This document shows positions 7,597 through 13,699 of a stretch of DNA of 19,150 nucleotides, piece after piece. The notes beneath the pieces were generated by a model. It was given only the letters and a program-made list of their open reading frames with translations. It was not told where the DNA came from and ran no database searches. The first letter of the stretch is position 1. Every line of letters begins with the position of its first letter. The DNA comes from Sphingomonadaceae bacterium (GTDB lineage: Bacteria > Pseudomonadota > Alphaproteobacteria > Sphingomonadales > Sphingomonadaceae): assembly GCA_019239785.1 (NCBI GenBank), contig JAFAZM010000135.1:1-19150 (forward strand), written 5' to 3'. A program made the position numbers and the translations under genes.

Positions 7597-8355
7597 TCAA
7601 ACCTTGATCGCCCCGACGATCCTCCGCATCGCCGCGCGCGGCAGGAAGCGGCTGAGATTGGCGGTGGTCTTGTTGGTCCAGCCGGGGATCACCACCGCCT
7701 TGTTGCGGTCGAGGCCCCTGAGGCCGGCGCGGACGACGCTCGGCGCATCGGCGGTGACCAGCCGCAGCGAGGAGCTGGTCGAAGCCAAAGCCACCTCGCC
7801 GAACTCGGTCGCGGTCGGGCCGGGGCAGAGCGCCGAGACGCGGATCCCCGTGCCCTTCAGCTCATGGTGCAGCGCCTCGGTGAAGGAGAGGACGAAGGCC
7901 TTGCTCGCATAATAGACCGCCATGTTCGGGCCGGGCTGGAAGGCCGCGGTCGAGGCGACGTTGAGAATCGCGCCTTCGCCCCGCGCCCGCATCGCCGGCA
8001 GCACCAGGTGGCAGAGCTCGACCAGGGTGCGGACGTTGAGGTCGATCATCTCGCTGAGCCGGGCGACCGGCCGGTCCGCGAACTTGCCGGCGAGGCCGAA
8101 GCCGGCATTGTTGATCAGGGTGCCCACGCTCAGCCCCTCCGCCTCCATTTCGGCGAGCAGGCTCGCGGCGGCGCCTTCCCTGGCGAGGTCGGCGACCAGG
8201 ATATGAGGGGCACCGCCGAGCTCCGCCGCCAGCGCCTCAAGCCGGTCGCGCCGCCGGGCGACGAGGACCAGGGCCTCGCCGCGCGCGGCGCATTGCCTGG
8301 CGAATTCCGCTCCGAGCCCCGCCGACGCGCCGGTGATCAGCGTGACGGGGCGCAT
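7597..8355 (-). CDS. Short-chain dehydrogenase/reductase (SDR)
   Basis: A 252-residue classical SDR. It has the nucleotide-binding TGASAGLG (8-15), structural NNAG (82-85), catalytic Ser135 in NVAST, and the Tyr148-x3-Lys152 pair in YYASK, followed by PGP (178-180). The basic ARRRDRLE stretch after the second strand favours NADP(H). The family reduces or oxidises carbonyl/hydroxyl groups on many small molecules; the substrate cannot be told. The start has GAGG seven bases upstream, overlapping the end of the cyclophilin gene, whose stop codon is 9 bp away. The two are probably one transcript. The C-terminal region is hydrophobic/basic and could associate with membrane (inference). Confidence 0.9.
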   Translation of the reverse strand: MRPVTLITGASAGLGAEFARQCAARGEALVLVARRRDRLEALAAELGGAPHILVADLAREGAAASLLAEMEAEGLSVGTLINNAGFGLAGKFADRPVARLSEMIDLNVRTLVELCHLVLPAMRARGEGAILNVASTAAFQPGPNMAVYYASKAFVLSFTEALHHELKGTGIRVSALCPGPTATEFGEVALASTSSSLRLVTADAPSVVRAGLRGLDRNKAVVIPGWTNKTTANLSRFLPRAAMRRIVGAIKV

Positions 8356-8364
8356 CGCGGAACC

Positions 8365-8826
8365 TCAGTCCCTCAGCGTGGCTTTGACGATCTTCCCCGG
8401 CTCCCGCGGCGGCTCGCCCTTGGGCAAGGCGTCGACATGCTCCATCCCTTCGACCACCTCGCCCCAGACCGTGTACTGGCCGTCGAGGAAGCGGCAGTCG
8501 TCGAAGCAGATGAAGAACTGGCTGTTGGCGCTGTTCGGATTCTGAGACCGGGCCATCGAAGCGACGCCGCGCACATGCGGCTCGCGGCTGAATTCGGCGG
8601 GGAGGTCGGGCTTGTCGGAGCCGCCCATGCCGCTGCCGGTCGGATCGCCGCCCTGCGCCATGAAGCCGTCGATCACGCGGTGGAAGACGACGCCGTCGTA
8701 AAAGCCCTCTTGGGCCAGCTCCTTGATCCGCGCGACATGCTGCGGCGCGAGATCGGGCCGCAGCTTGATCACGACGTCGCCGCCGCTGTCGAGGTTGAGG
8801 ACCAGGGTGTTCTGTTCGTCGGCCAT
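8365..8826 (-). CDS. Cyclophilin-type peptidyl-prolyl cis-trans isomerase, cytoplasmic
   Basis: A 153-residue single-domain cyclophilin with no signal peptide, so a cytoplasmic PpiB-like enzyme that speeds isomerisation at X-Pro bonds during folding. The active-site block FHRVIDGFMAQGGD (48-61) contains the catalytic Arg50; MARSQNPNSANSQFFI (91-106) and RFLDGQYTVWGEV (112-124) complete the pocket. The position of the cyclosporin-contacting Trp of human cyclophilin A is Phe113 here, common in bacterial forms. The ATG at 8826 has AGGAGA upstream; open frame further left has no family similarity. It is first in a two-gene unit with the SDR and divergent from mgtE across 105 bp. Confidence 0.95.
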   Translation of the reverse strand: MADEQNTLVLNLDSGGDVVIKLRPDLAPQHVARIKELAQEGFYDGVVFHRVIDGFMAQGGDPTGSGMGGSDKPDLPAEFSREPHVRGVASMARSQNPNSANSQFFICFDDCRFLDGQYTVWGEVVEGMEHVDALPKGEPPREPGKIVKATLRD

Positions 8827-8931
8827 GGCATGTCTCCTTTTGCGGCGCGGCTTAGGCCCCGCGTATCGACAGGGCAATAAGTCAAGCTTAGGAAGCAGCC
8901 CGCAACCCGAGCCGCCGGCAGGAGAAAAGCG

Positions 8932-10356
8932 ATGAGCGAGAGCGACATCCCCCTGCCCGAAGCGGATGCGGAGGTCCCCGCCCCCCTCGACAGCCGCCAC
9001 GACGAGGACGACCGGCTGAAGCCGGAATATGTCGCGCAGGTGGTCGAGCGCGCCGAGGCGGGCGATGCCGAGGGCGTGCGCGAACTGGTCGAGCCGCTCC
9101 ATCCGGCCGACATCGCCGATCTGTTCGAACTGGTCGACAGCGACGAGCGGCGGGCATTGGCGACCGCGCTCGCCGACCTGCTCGACGGCGACGTGCTCGC
9201 CGAGATGAACGATTGGGTGCGCGAGGAATTGCTCGACGCGCTGGAGCCGCATCAGGTCGCCGAATTGGCCGGCGAGCTCGAGACCGACGATGCGGTCGCA
9301 ATCATCGAGGACATGGAGGAGGAGGAGCAGCGCGCGGTGCTGCGCGCGCTCGACCCCGACGACCGCGCCGCGATCGAGGAAGCGCTCTCTTATCCCGAGG
9401 AATCGGCCGGCCGCCTGATGCGGCGCGACGTCGTCGCGGTCCCGGAGCATTGGACGGTCGGCGACGTGATCGATTTCCTGCGCGCCGACGAGGACCTCAC
9501 CACCGATTTCTGGGAGGTGTTCGTCGTCGATCCCGCGCACCGGCCGGTCGGCACCTGCCTGCTCTCCTGGATCTTGCGCACGCCGCGGCGGATCGCGGTC
9601 GCCGATGCGATGCAGCGCGAGCAGACCCTGATCCCGGTCGACATGGACCAGGAGGAGGTGGCGCTCCGCTTCCAGAAATATGCGTTGATCTCGGCCGCGG
9701 TCGTCGATCAGGGCGGCCGGCTGGTCGGCATGATCACCGTCGACGACGTCGTCCACATCATCCAGGAGGAAGCGAGCGAGGACACCTTGCTCCTCTCCGG
9801 CGCCGGTACCGAAGGCGACATCAACGAGCCGATCGGCTCGACCGTCCGCCGCCGGCTGACCTGGCTGATCGTCAACCTCGGCACCGCCATCCTCGCCGCC
9901 GCCGTGGTCGGCCTGTTCCAGGGGGAGATCTCCCGGCTGGTCGCGCTCGCGGTGCTGATGCCGATCGTCGCCGGCATGGGCGGCAATGCCGGCACCCAGA
10001 CGATGGCGGTGACCGTGCGCGCGCTCGCCACCAACCAGCTCACCAGCTCCAACACGCGCCGCATGATCTTCCGCGAGCTTCGGATCGCCGCCGCGAACGG
10101 GGTCACGCTCGGCCTGCTGATCGGGATCGGCGTGGCTTTGATCTTCGGCCGCTTCGACCTCGGCACGGTGATCGCGCTCGCAATGCTGATCAACAACCTC
10201 ATCGCCGGCCTTTCGGGCATCCTGATCCCGGTCACGCTCGACAAGCTCGACATCGATCCGGCCGTTTCGTCGGCCGTGTTCGTGACGATGATGACGGACG
10301 TGATGGGCTTCTTCTCCTTCCTTGGCCTCGCCACGCTCTGGGGGCTGCACGGCTGA
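8932..10356 (+). CDS. mgtE: Magnesium transporter MgtE
   Basis: A 474-residue protein with all MgtE parts in order: an acidic alpha-helical N domain (about 30-150), a CBS pair (about 155-285), a linking helix, and a five-helix membrane domain (about 300-474). The membrane part carries the pore signature PIVAGMGGNAGTQT and the conserved segment ending VTMMTDVMGFFSFLGLA, whose Asp lines the Mg2+ site. MgtE is a Mg2+ channel of the inner membrane gated by Mg2+ binding to the cytoplasmic N and CBS domains; the very acidic N-terminus fits that. The ATG has AGGAGA upstream (8920-8925). The 105-bp leader is too short for a classical Mg2+ riboswitch and I see none. A DUF1489 gene follows after 44 bp. 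Confidence 0.96.
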   Translation: MSESDIPLPEADAEVPAPLDSRHDEDDRLKPEYVAQVVERAEAGDAEGVRELVEPLHPADIADLFELVDSDERRALATALADLLDGDVLAEMNDWVREELLDALEPHQVAELAGELETDDAVAIIEDMEEEEQRAVLRALDPDDRAAIEEALSYPEESAGRLMRRDVVAVPEHWTVGDVIDFLRADEDLTTDFWEVFVVDPAHRPVGTCLLSWILRTPRRIAVADAMQREQTLIPVDMDQEEVALRFQKYALISAAVVDQGGRLVGMITVDDVVHIIQEEASEDTLLLSGAGTEGDINEPIGSTVRRRLTWLIVNLGTAILAAAVVGLFQGEISRLVALAVLMPIVAGMGGNAGTQTMAVTVRALATNQLTSSNTRRMIFRELRIAAANGVTLGLLIGIGVALIFGRFDLGTVIALAMLINNLIAGLSGILIPVTLDKLDIDPAVSSAVFVTMMTDVMGFFSFLGLATLWGLHG

Positions 10357-10400
10357 CCCAAATGCTTGATCCGGCAGGCGAAAGCCGCCATGGCTCCCCC

Positions 10401-10805
10401 ATGTCCCAGCTGCATATGAGCAAGGTCGCGGTCGCCTGCGCCAGCCTCGACGCGCTTGCCGCGCGGCAGCGGGCGCGGCTCGCCGACGGCGTCGTGCCGC
10501 TGGTCACCCGCTTCATGCCGAAGCGCGCCGGGGAGCTGGTCGGCGGCTCGCTCTACTGGATCATCAAGCATCGGCTGATCGCGCGGCAGCTCATCATCGG
10601 CTTCGCCATCGCCGAGGACGGCCGTGCGATCGTCCGGCTCGATCCATTGCTGGTCCGCACCCGCGCCGCGCCGAAGCGCGCGCATCAGGGCTGGCGCTAT
10701 CTCGCCGCCGCCGATGCGCCGGCCGATCTCGACGGCGAGCCGGACGGGCTCGACCTGCTGCCGCCGGCCCTGCTCGGGAAATTAGCGGGCCTGGCCTTGG
10801 TTTGA
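10401..10805 (+). CDS. DUF1489 family protein
   Basis: A 134-residue protein matching my memory of the alphaproteobacterial DUF1489 family. It has the blocks TRFMPKRAGEL (36-46), GGSLYWIIKHRLIARQ (48-63), LDPLLVRT (80-87) and HQGWRYL (95-101). Function is unknown; the conserved basic and aromatic residues hint at a nucleic-acid or phosphate ligand, but that is a guess. I chose ATG 10401 because the family usually opens just before the LH..K.AV strand; an upstream in-frame ATG at 10362 is possible. It follows mgtE by 44 bp. Its last 24 bases overlap the end of the DUF2807 gene on the opposite strand. Confidence 0.85.
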   Translation: MSQLHMSKVAVACASLDALAARQRARLADGVVPLVTRFMPKRAGELVGGSLYWIIKHRLIARQLIIGFAIAEDGRAIVRLDPLLVRTRAAPKRAHQGWRYLAAADAPADLDGEPDGLDLLPPALLGKLAGLALV

Positions 10806-11525
10806 AGCTCCGCCGCAGCGGACCTGATCTGCGGCGCTGCCGCTGATGGTGCAGACCGCGCGGCCGAAGACGCGGATATTGCCGGTGCCGTCGTTCGCAA
10901 CCGTCGCCGGTCCATTGACGGTGAGCCCGATCGTGCCGCTCGACGTCGCGGCGATCGTCGCATTGTTGGCGACGAGGCCCGGCGCGGCGAGATCGCCGCT
11001 GCCCTGGACGTTGACGGAGAGGGTGCGCGCGGCGCCCACCGCCTCGATCCGGCCCGAGCCGAGCAGGATCAGCGAGAGCGCGTCGGCATCGACCCGGGTC
11101 GCGTGGAGCGTGCCGCTGCCCTCGACGCTGAACGCGACGCTGAGCCCGCGCACCGCATTGGCGTCGAGCCGCGCCGGGCCGATCAGCGCCACCGAGCGCA
11201 CCGACCTGGTGGCGAGGTCCACGGTGACCACGCCCGGATCGGCCCTGGGCCCGCTGCCGGCGGCCTCGCGGGTCCGGCGGATGCGCAGCGTCTGCTCCTG
11301 CACGTCGAGGTTCATCCGATCGAGCGCGTCACGGGAGCCGTGCGCGATCGCTGCGCTCGCCCGGCCGGTGACGAGATGGACGACATAGGGCCCTTCGACG
11401 AGGATCCGGTCGAAATCCTCGACCAGGACGCGGCGATCCTCGGCCCTAGCGGGCGCGGCGATGCCGAGAAGGAGGAGCAGGGGAAGCGAAAAGCGCATCG
11501 CCCGACCATGGCCGCAAATGCGCAT
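10782..11525 (-). CDS. Secreted DUF2807 (putative auto-transporter adhesin, head GIN) protein
   Basis: A 247-residue exported protein. ATG 11525 is chosen because AGGAGG stands seven bases upstream; the internal Met at 11498 has no such site. This gives an Arg-containing n-region, a Leu-rich core (SLPLLLLLGIAAPARA) and a signal peptidase site near residue 28. The mature part shows the repeated beta-strand turn pattern of the DUF2807/GIN fold: VEGSGTL, LLGSGRI, VQGSGDL, TSSGTIGL, GTGNIRVFG, each about 18-20 residues apart, suggesting a right-handed beta-helix. It begins with the DFDRILVEGPYVVHLVTG strand pair typical of the family. Two Cys near the C-terminus may form a disulphide. Role unknown; envelope-associated binding is usually proposed. 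It overlaps the DUF1489 gene tail to tail. Confidence 0.9.
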   Translation of the reverse strand: MRICGHGRAMRFSLPLLLLLGIAAPARAEDRRVLVEDFDRILVEGPYVVHLVTGRASAAIAHGSRDALDRMNLDVQEQTLRIRRTREAAGSGPRADPGVVTVDLATRSVRSVALIGPARLDANAVRGLSVAFSVEGSGTLHATRVDADALSLILLGSGRIEAVGAARTLSVNVQGSGDLAAPGLVANNATIAATSSGTIGLTVNGPATVANDGTGNIRVFGRAVCTISGSAADQVRCGGASNQGQAR

Positions 11526-11559
11526 TGGTCAACCTCCTCCTTCAAGCGGATCAGAAAGC

Positions 11560-11677
11560 CGCTCATCCTGAGTAGGGACTGAGCCTGGCGAAGGCCCGTA
11601 TCGAAGGACCGCCTCGTCCTGCTGTGCGTCCTTCGATACGCCGGTTCGACGAGCTCACCGGCTACTCAGGATGAGCG
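11560..11677. repeat. Nested inverted repeat, interspersed-repeat type
   Basis: An outer perfect 16-bp pair (11560-11575, CGCTCATCCTGAGTAG; 11662-11677) encloses an inner perfect 13-bp pair (11597-11609, CGTATCGAAGGAC; 11628-11640). The element could form one long branched hairpin. It fills most of the gap between the DUF2807 gene and the riboflavin gene cluster and overlaps no likely coding sequence. I recall near-identical sequences dispersed in sphingomonad genomes; that needs a search. Confidence 0.88.
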
Positions 11678-11744
11678 GGCATTGAAACGTGCCCCGTCAG
11701 AGAGAGGACTGGTGCGCGAGCCGGTGGCGCATTATCTTCGCCCA

Positions 11745-12071
11745 ATGCCCCTGCCGCGCCCCTCGCCGCCCCGCGTCCTCGCCGAGGATCTGCGCATCTT
11801 CTGGCGCACCCGCCCGCGCAGCCATTGGATCGCCGCCTTGCTCGCCGGCGCGATGACCACCGCGATCGTGCTCGCCTTCTACGTGGATTCGCAGTCGATC
11901 CCGGACACGCGCGAGCAGGTCATCTTCATAGATTCCTGGCCGGCCAACCGCACCGACGCCGAGATCAGGACGAAGCAGCAGGCCGACCTCAACGAGCGAA
12001 ACCGTGCCGAGGCCGAACATCGCCGTCAGTTGCAGCGGCTCGACCAGAATCTGAACCGGCTCGGCATTTGA
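11745..12071 (+). CDS. Small single-pass membrane protein, first gene of the riboflavin cluster
   Basis: A 108-residue protein with a Pro/Arg-rich cytoplasmic N-terminus (1-27), one membrane helix at about 28-47 (WIAALLAGAMTTAIVLAFYV), and a charged, probably helical C-terminal tail (about 65-105) rich in Arg, Glu and Gln (RTKQQADLNERNRAEAEHRRQ). By the positive-inside rule the tail lies in the periplasm. No family recognised. No good ribosome-binding site precedes ATG 11745; GTG 11712 (behind GAGAGG) is an alternative start. Its TGA overlaps the likely TTG start of ribD by two bases (TTGA), implying translational coupling, so it is probably co-expressed with the riboflavin genes. Whether it acts in that pathway cannot be said. 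Confidence 0.7.
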   Translation: MPLPRPSPPRVLAEDLRIFWRTRPRSHWIAALLAGAMTTAIVLAFYVDSQSIPDTREQVIFIDSWPANRTDAEIRTKQQADLNERNRAEAEHRRQLQRLDQNLNRLGI

Positions 12072-13033
12072 ACGACGCGCGCTGGATGGCGGAGGCGATC
12101 GCGCTTGGGGAGCGCGGCCGCGGCCGGACGGCACCGAATCCCAATGTCGGCTGCGTGATCGTCCGCGGTGACGAAGCGGTCGGCCGCGGCTGGACGCAGA
12201 ATGGCGGCCGGCCACATGCCGAGGCGGTCGCGCTCGAAGAGGCAGGCGAGGCGGCGCGGGGCGCGACGATCTACGTCACGCTGGAGCCCTGTGCCCACCG
12301 CAGCGCGCGGGGCCCCGCTTGCGCCGACCTGCTGGTGCAGGCGCAGCCGGCGCGGGTCGTCGTTGCGCTGGCCGATCCCGATCCCCGCACCGACGGCGTC
12401 GGCATCGCGCGACTGAAGGCGGCAGGGATCGCGGTCGAGGTCGGGCTCGGCGCCGAGGAGGCGGCGCGTTCGATGGCCGGCTTCCTCAGCCGGATCCGGC
12501 TGGGGAGGCCCCATATCACCCTGAAGCTCGCGCTTTCGATCGATTCGATGATCGCGACCGCGGCCGGCGAGAGCCGCTGGATCACCGGCGCCGAGGCGCG
12601 CGCCGACACCCATCTGGAGCGCGCCCGGGCGGACATGATCCTGGTCGGGCGCGGCACCTATTATCTCGACAATCCCAGGCTCGACGTCAGGCTGCCGGGC
12701 CTGGAGGACGCGTCGCCGCGCCGGGCCCTGCTCAGCGCAGGCGAGGCCGTCCAGGGCTGGGAGATGCTCGCCCGTCCCGAAGACGTGTTCAAGCTGCAGG
12801 GGGTCAACGATCTGCTCGTCGAGGGCGGCGCCGCCACCGCCACCGCCTTCCTTGCCGCGGACCTGGTCGATCGCCTGCTCCTCTACCGCGCGCCGATCCT
12901 GATCGGCGCCGGCAAGAGCGCGGTCGGCGAGATCGGCCTGGCTTCGCTCGCCGACGCGCACGGCCGCTGGCGCCGCACCGAGACCCGTGCGCTTGGCAGC
13001 GACAGCCGCGAAGTCTACGAGCGCACACGGTAG
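12068..13033 (+). CDS. ribD: Bifunctional riboflavin deaminase/reductase RibD
   Basis: A 321-residue RibD: pyrimidine deaminase domain first (1-145), reductase domain second (148-321). It converts the GTP-derived diaminopyrimidine into the ribitylamino-uracil precursor of lumazine. Zinc ligands and proton shuttle are visible: H50-A-E52, C75 in LEPCAH and C85; PNPNVGCVIV (24-33) and the reductase motifs LKLALSIDS, GESRWITG, DNPRLDVR and VEGG are present. The TTG at 12068 is chosen because NDARWMA..AL...GRGRT is the usual RibD opening and the overlap with the previous stop suggests coupling; ATG 12086 would cut into that segment. The chain is shorter than the 360-odd residues usual for RibD, the loss lying around 212-245 in the middle of the reductase domain. 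Confidence 0.93.
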   Translation: MNDARWMAEAIALGERGRGRTAPNPNVGCVIVRGDEAVGRGWTQNGGRPHAEAVALEEAGEAARGATIYVTLEPCAHRSARGPACADLLVQAQPARVVVALADPDPRTDGVGIARLKAAGIAVEVGLGAEEAARSMAGFLSRIRLGRPHITLKLALSIDSMIATAAGESRWITGAEARADTHLERARADMILVGRGTYYLDNPRLDVRLPGLEDASPRRALLSAGEAVQGWEMLARPEDVFKLQGVNDLLVEGGAATATAFLAADLVDRLLLYRAPILIGAGKSAVGEIGLASLADAHGRWRRTETRALGSDSREVYERTR

Positions 13034-13041
13034 GAAGCAGG

Positions 13042-13656
13042 ATGTTCACCGGGATCATCACCGATGTCGGCCGGATCGAGTCGGTCGAGACGCGCGGGGA
13101 CCTGCGCGTGCGGATCGGCTGCGGCTTCGACCTTGCCGATCTCGATCTCGGTGCGTCGATCGCCTGCTCGGGCGTCTGCCTGACGGTCGTCGACAAGGGT
13201 GAGAACTGGTTCGCGGTCGACGTTTCCGCCGAGACCCGGCGCCGCACCGCGCCGGGCCTCTGGGCCGAGGGCGCGGCGCTCAACCTCGAGCGCGCGCTGA
13301 AGGTCGGCGACGAGCTCGGCGGCCATATCGTCACCGGCCATGTCGACGGGATCGGCGAGGTCGCTTCGGTCGAGCCGGTCGGCGATTCGCAGAGAATCGG
13401 CTTCGTCGCCGGGCCGGAGCTGGCGCGCTACATCGCGGCCAAGGGCTCGATCGCGCTCGACGGCGTCTCGCTCACCGTCAACGAGGTCGAGCCGCTCCCC
13501 GACGGCGGCGTCGTCTTCGCGGTCAACGTCATCCCGCACACCGCCGCGCAAACCAGCTTCGGCACGCTGGCGCCGGGCCGCAAGGTCAACATCGAGATCG
13601 ACATCCTCGCCCGCTATCTCGGCCGGATGCTGGACACACGAGCCAGCGCGATGTGA
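13042..13656 (+). CDS. ribE: Riboflavin synthase, alpha subunit
   Basis: A 204-residue riboflavin synthase, which dismutates two molecules of 6,7-dimethyl-8-ribityllumazine to riboflavin and the diaminouracil precursor. Two tandem lumazine-binding domains are visible: the first opens with MFTGIITDVGRI and has CSGVCLTV (49-56), the second opens with GGHIVTGHVDGIGEV (93-107) and has LDGVSLTVNEV. Length is normal. AGGAAGCAGG precedes the ATG, 8 bp after the ribD stop. The stop codon lies inside the first TGTGAT half-site of the operator-like region before the next gene. Confidence 0.96.
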   Translation: MFTGIITDVGRIESVETRGDLRVRIGCGFDLADLDLGASIACSGVCLTVVDKGENWFAVDVSAETRRRTAPGLWAEGAALNLERALKVGDELGGHIVTGHVDGIGEVASVEPVGDSQRIGFVAGPELARYIAAKGSIALDGVSLTVNEVEPLPDGGVVFAVNVIPHTAAQTSFGTLAPGRKVNIEIDILARYLGRMLDTRASAM

Positions 13657-13693
13657 TTTGCCATTGCCGTATCACATCACGGTGTGATACGGC
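13650..13693. promoter_or_regulatory. Palindromic operator-like site before ribBX
   Basis: GCCGTATCACA (13666-13676) and TGTGATACGGC (13683-13693) form a perfect 11-bp inverted repeat with a 6-base centre, ending 6 bases before the ribBX ATG. A second inverted pair, GATGTGAT (13650-13657) and ATCACATC (13671-13678), overlaps its left half, so TGTGAT/ATCACA occurs three times in 37 bp. As DNA this looks like a repressor site; as RNA the 11-bp stem would sit where a ribosome-binding site belongs, and no Shine-Dalgarno is visible. The order is TCACA-N6-TGTGA, opposite to a CRP site. The function is inferred. Confidence 0.65.
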
Positions 13694-13699
13694 GCGCTT

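Noticed and set aside
8840..8890. Promoter for the cyclophilin gene from a TTGACT box on the minus strand
   Set aside because: No acceptable -10 box occurs at 15-19 bp spacing.
11678..12067. FMN riboswitch upstream of the riboflavin genes
   Set aside because: I looked for the conserved RFN pieces before the membrane-protein gene, ribD and ribBX and found none; the ribBX gap is far too short for one.
13666..13693. CRP/FNR site reading of the palindrome
   Set aside because: A CRP site is TGTGA-N6-TCACA; here the halves are in the reverse order.
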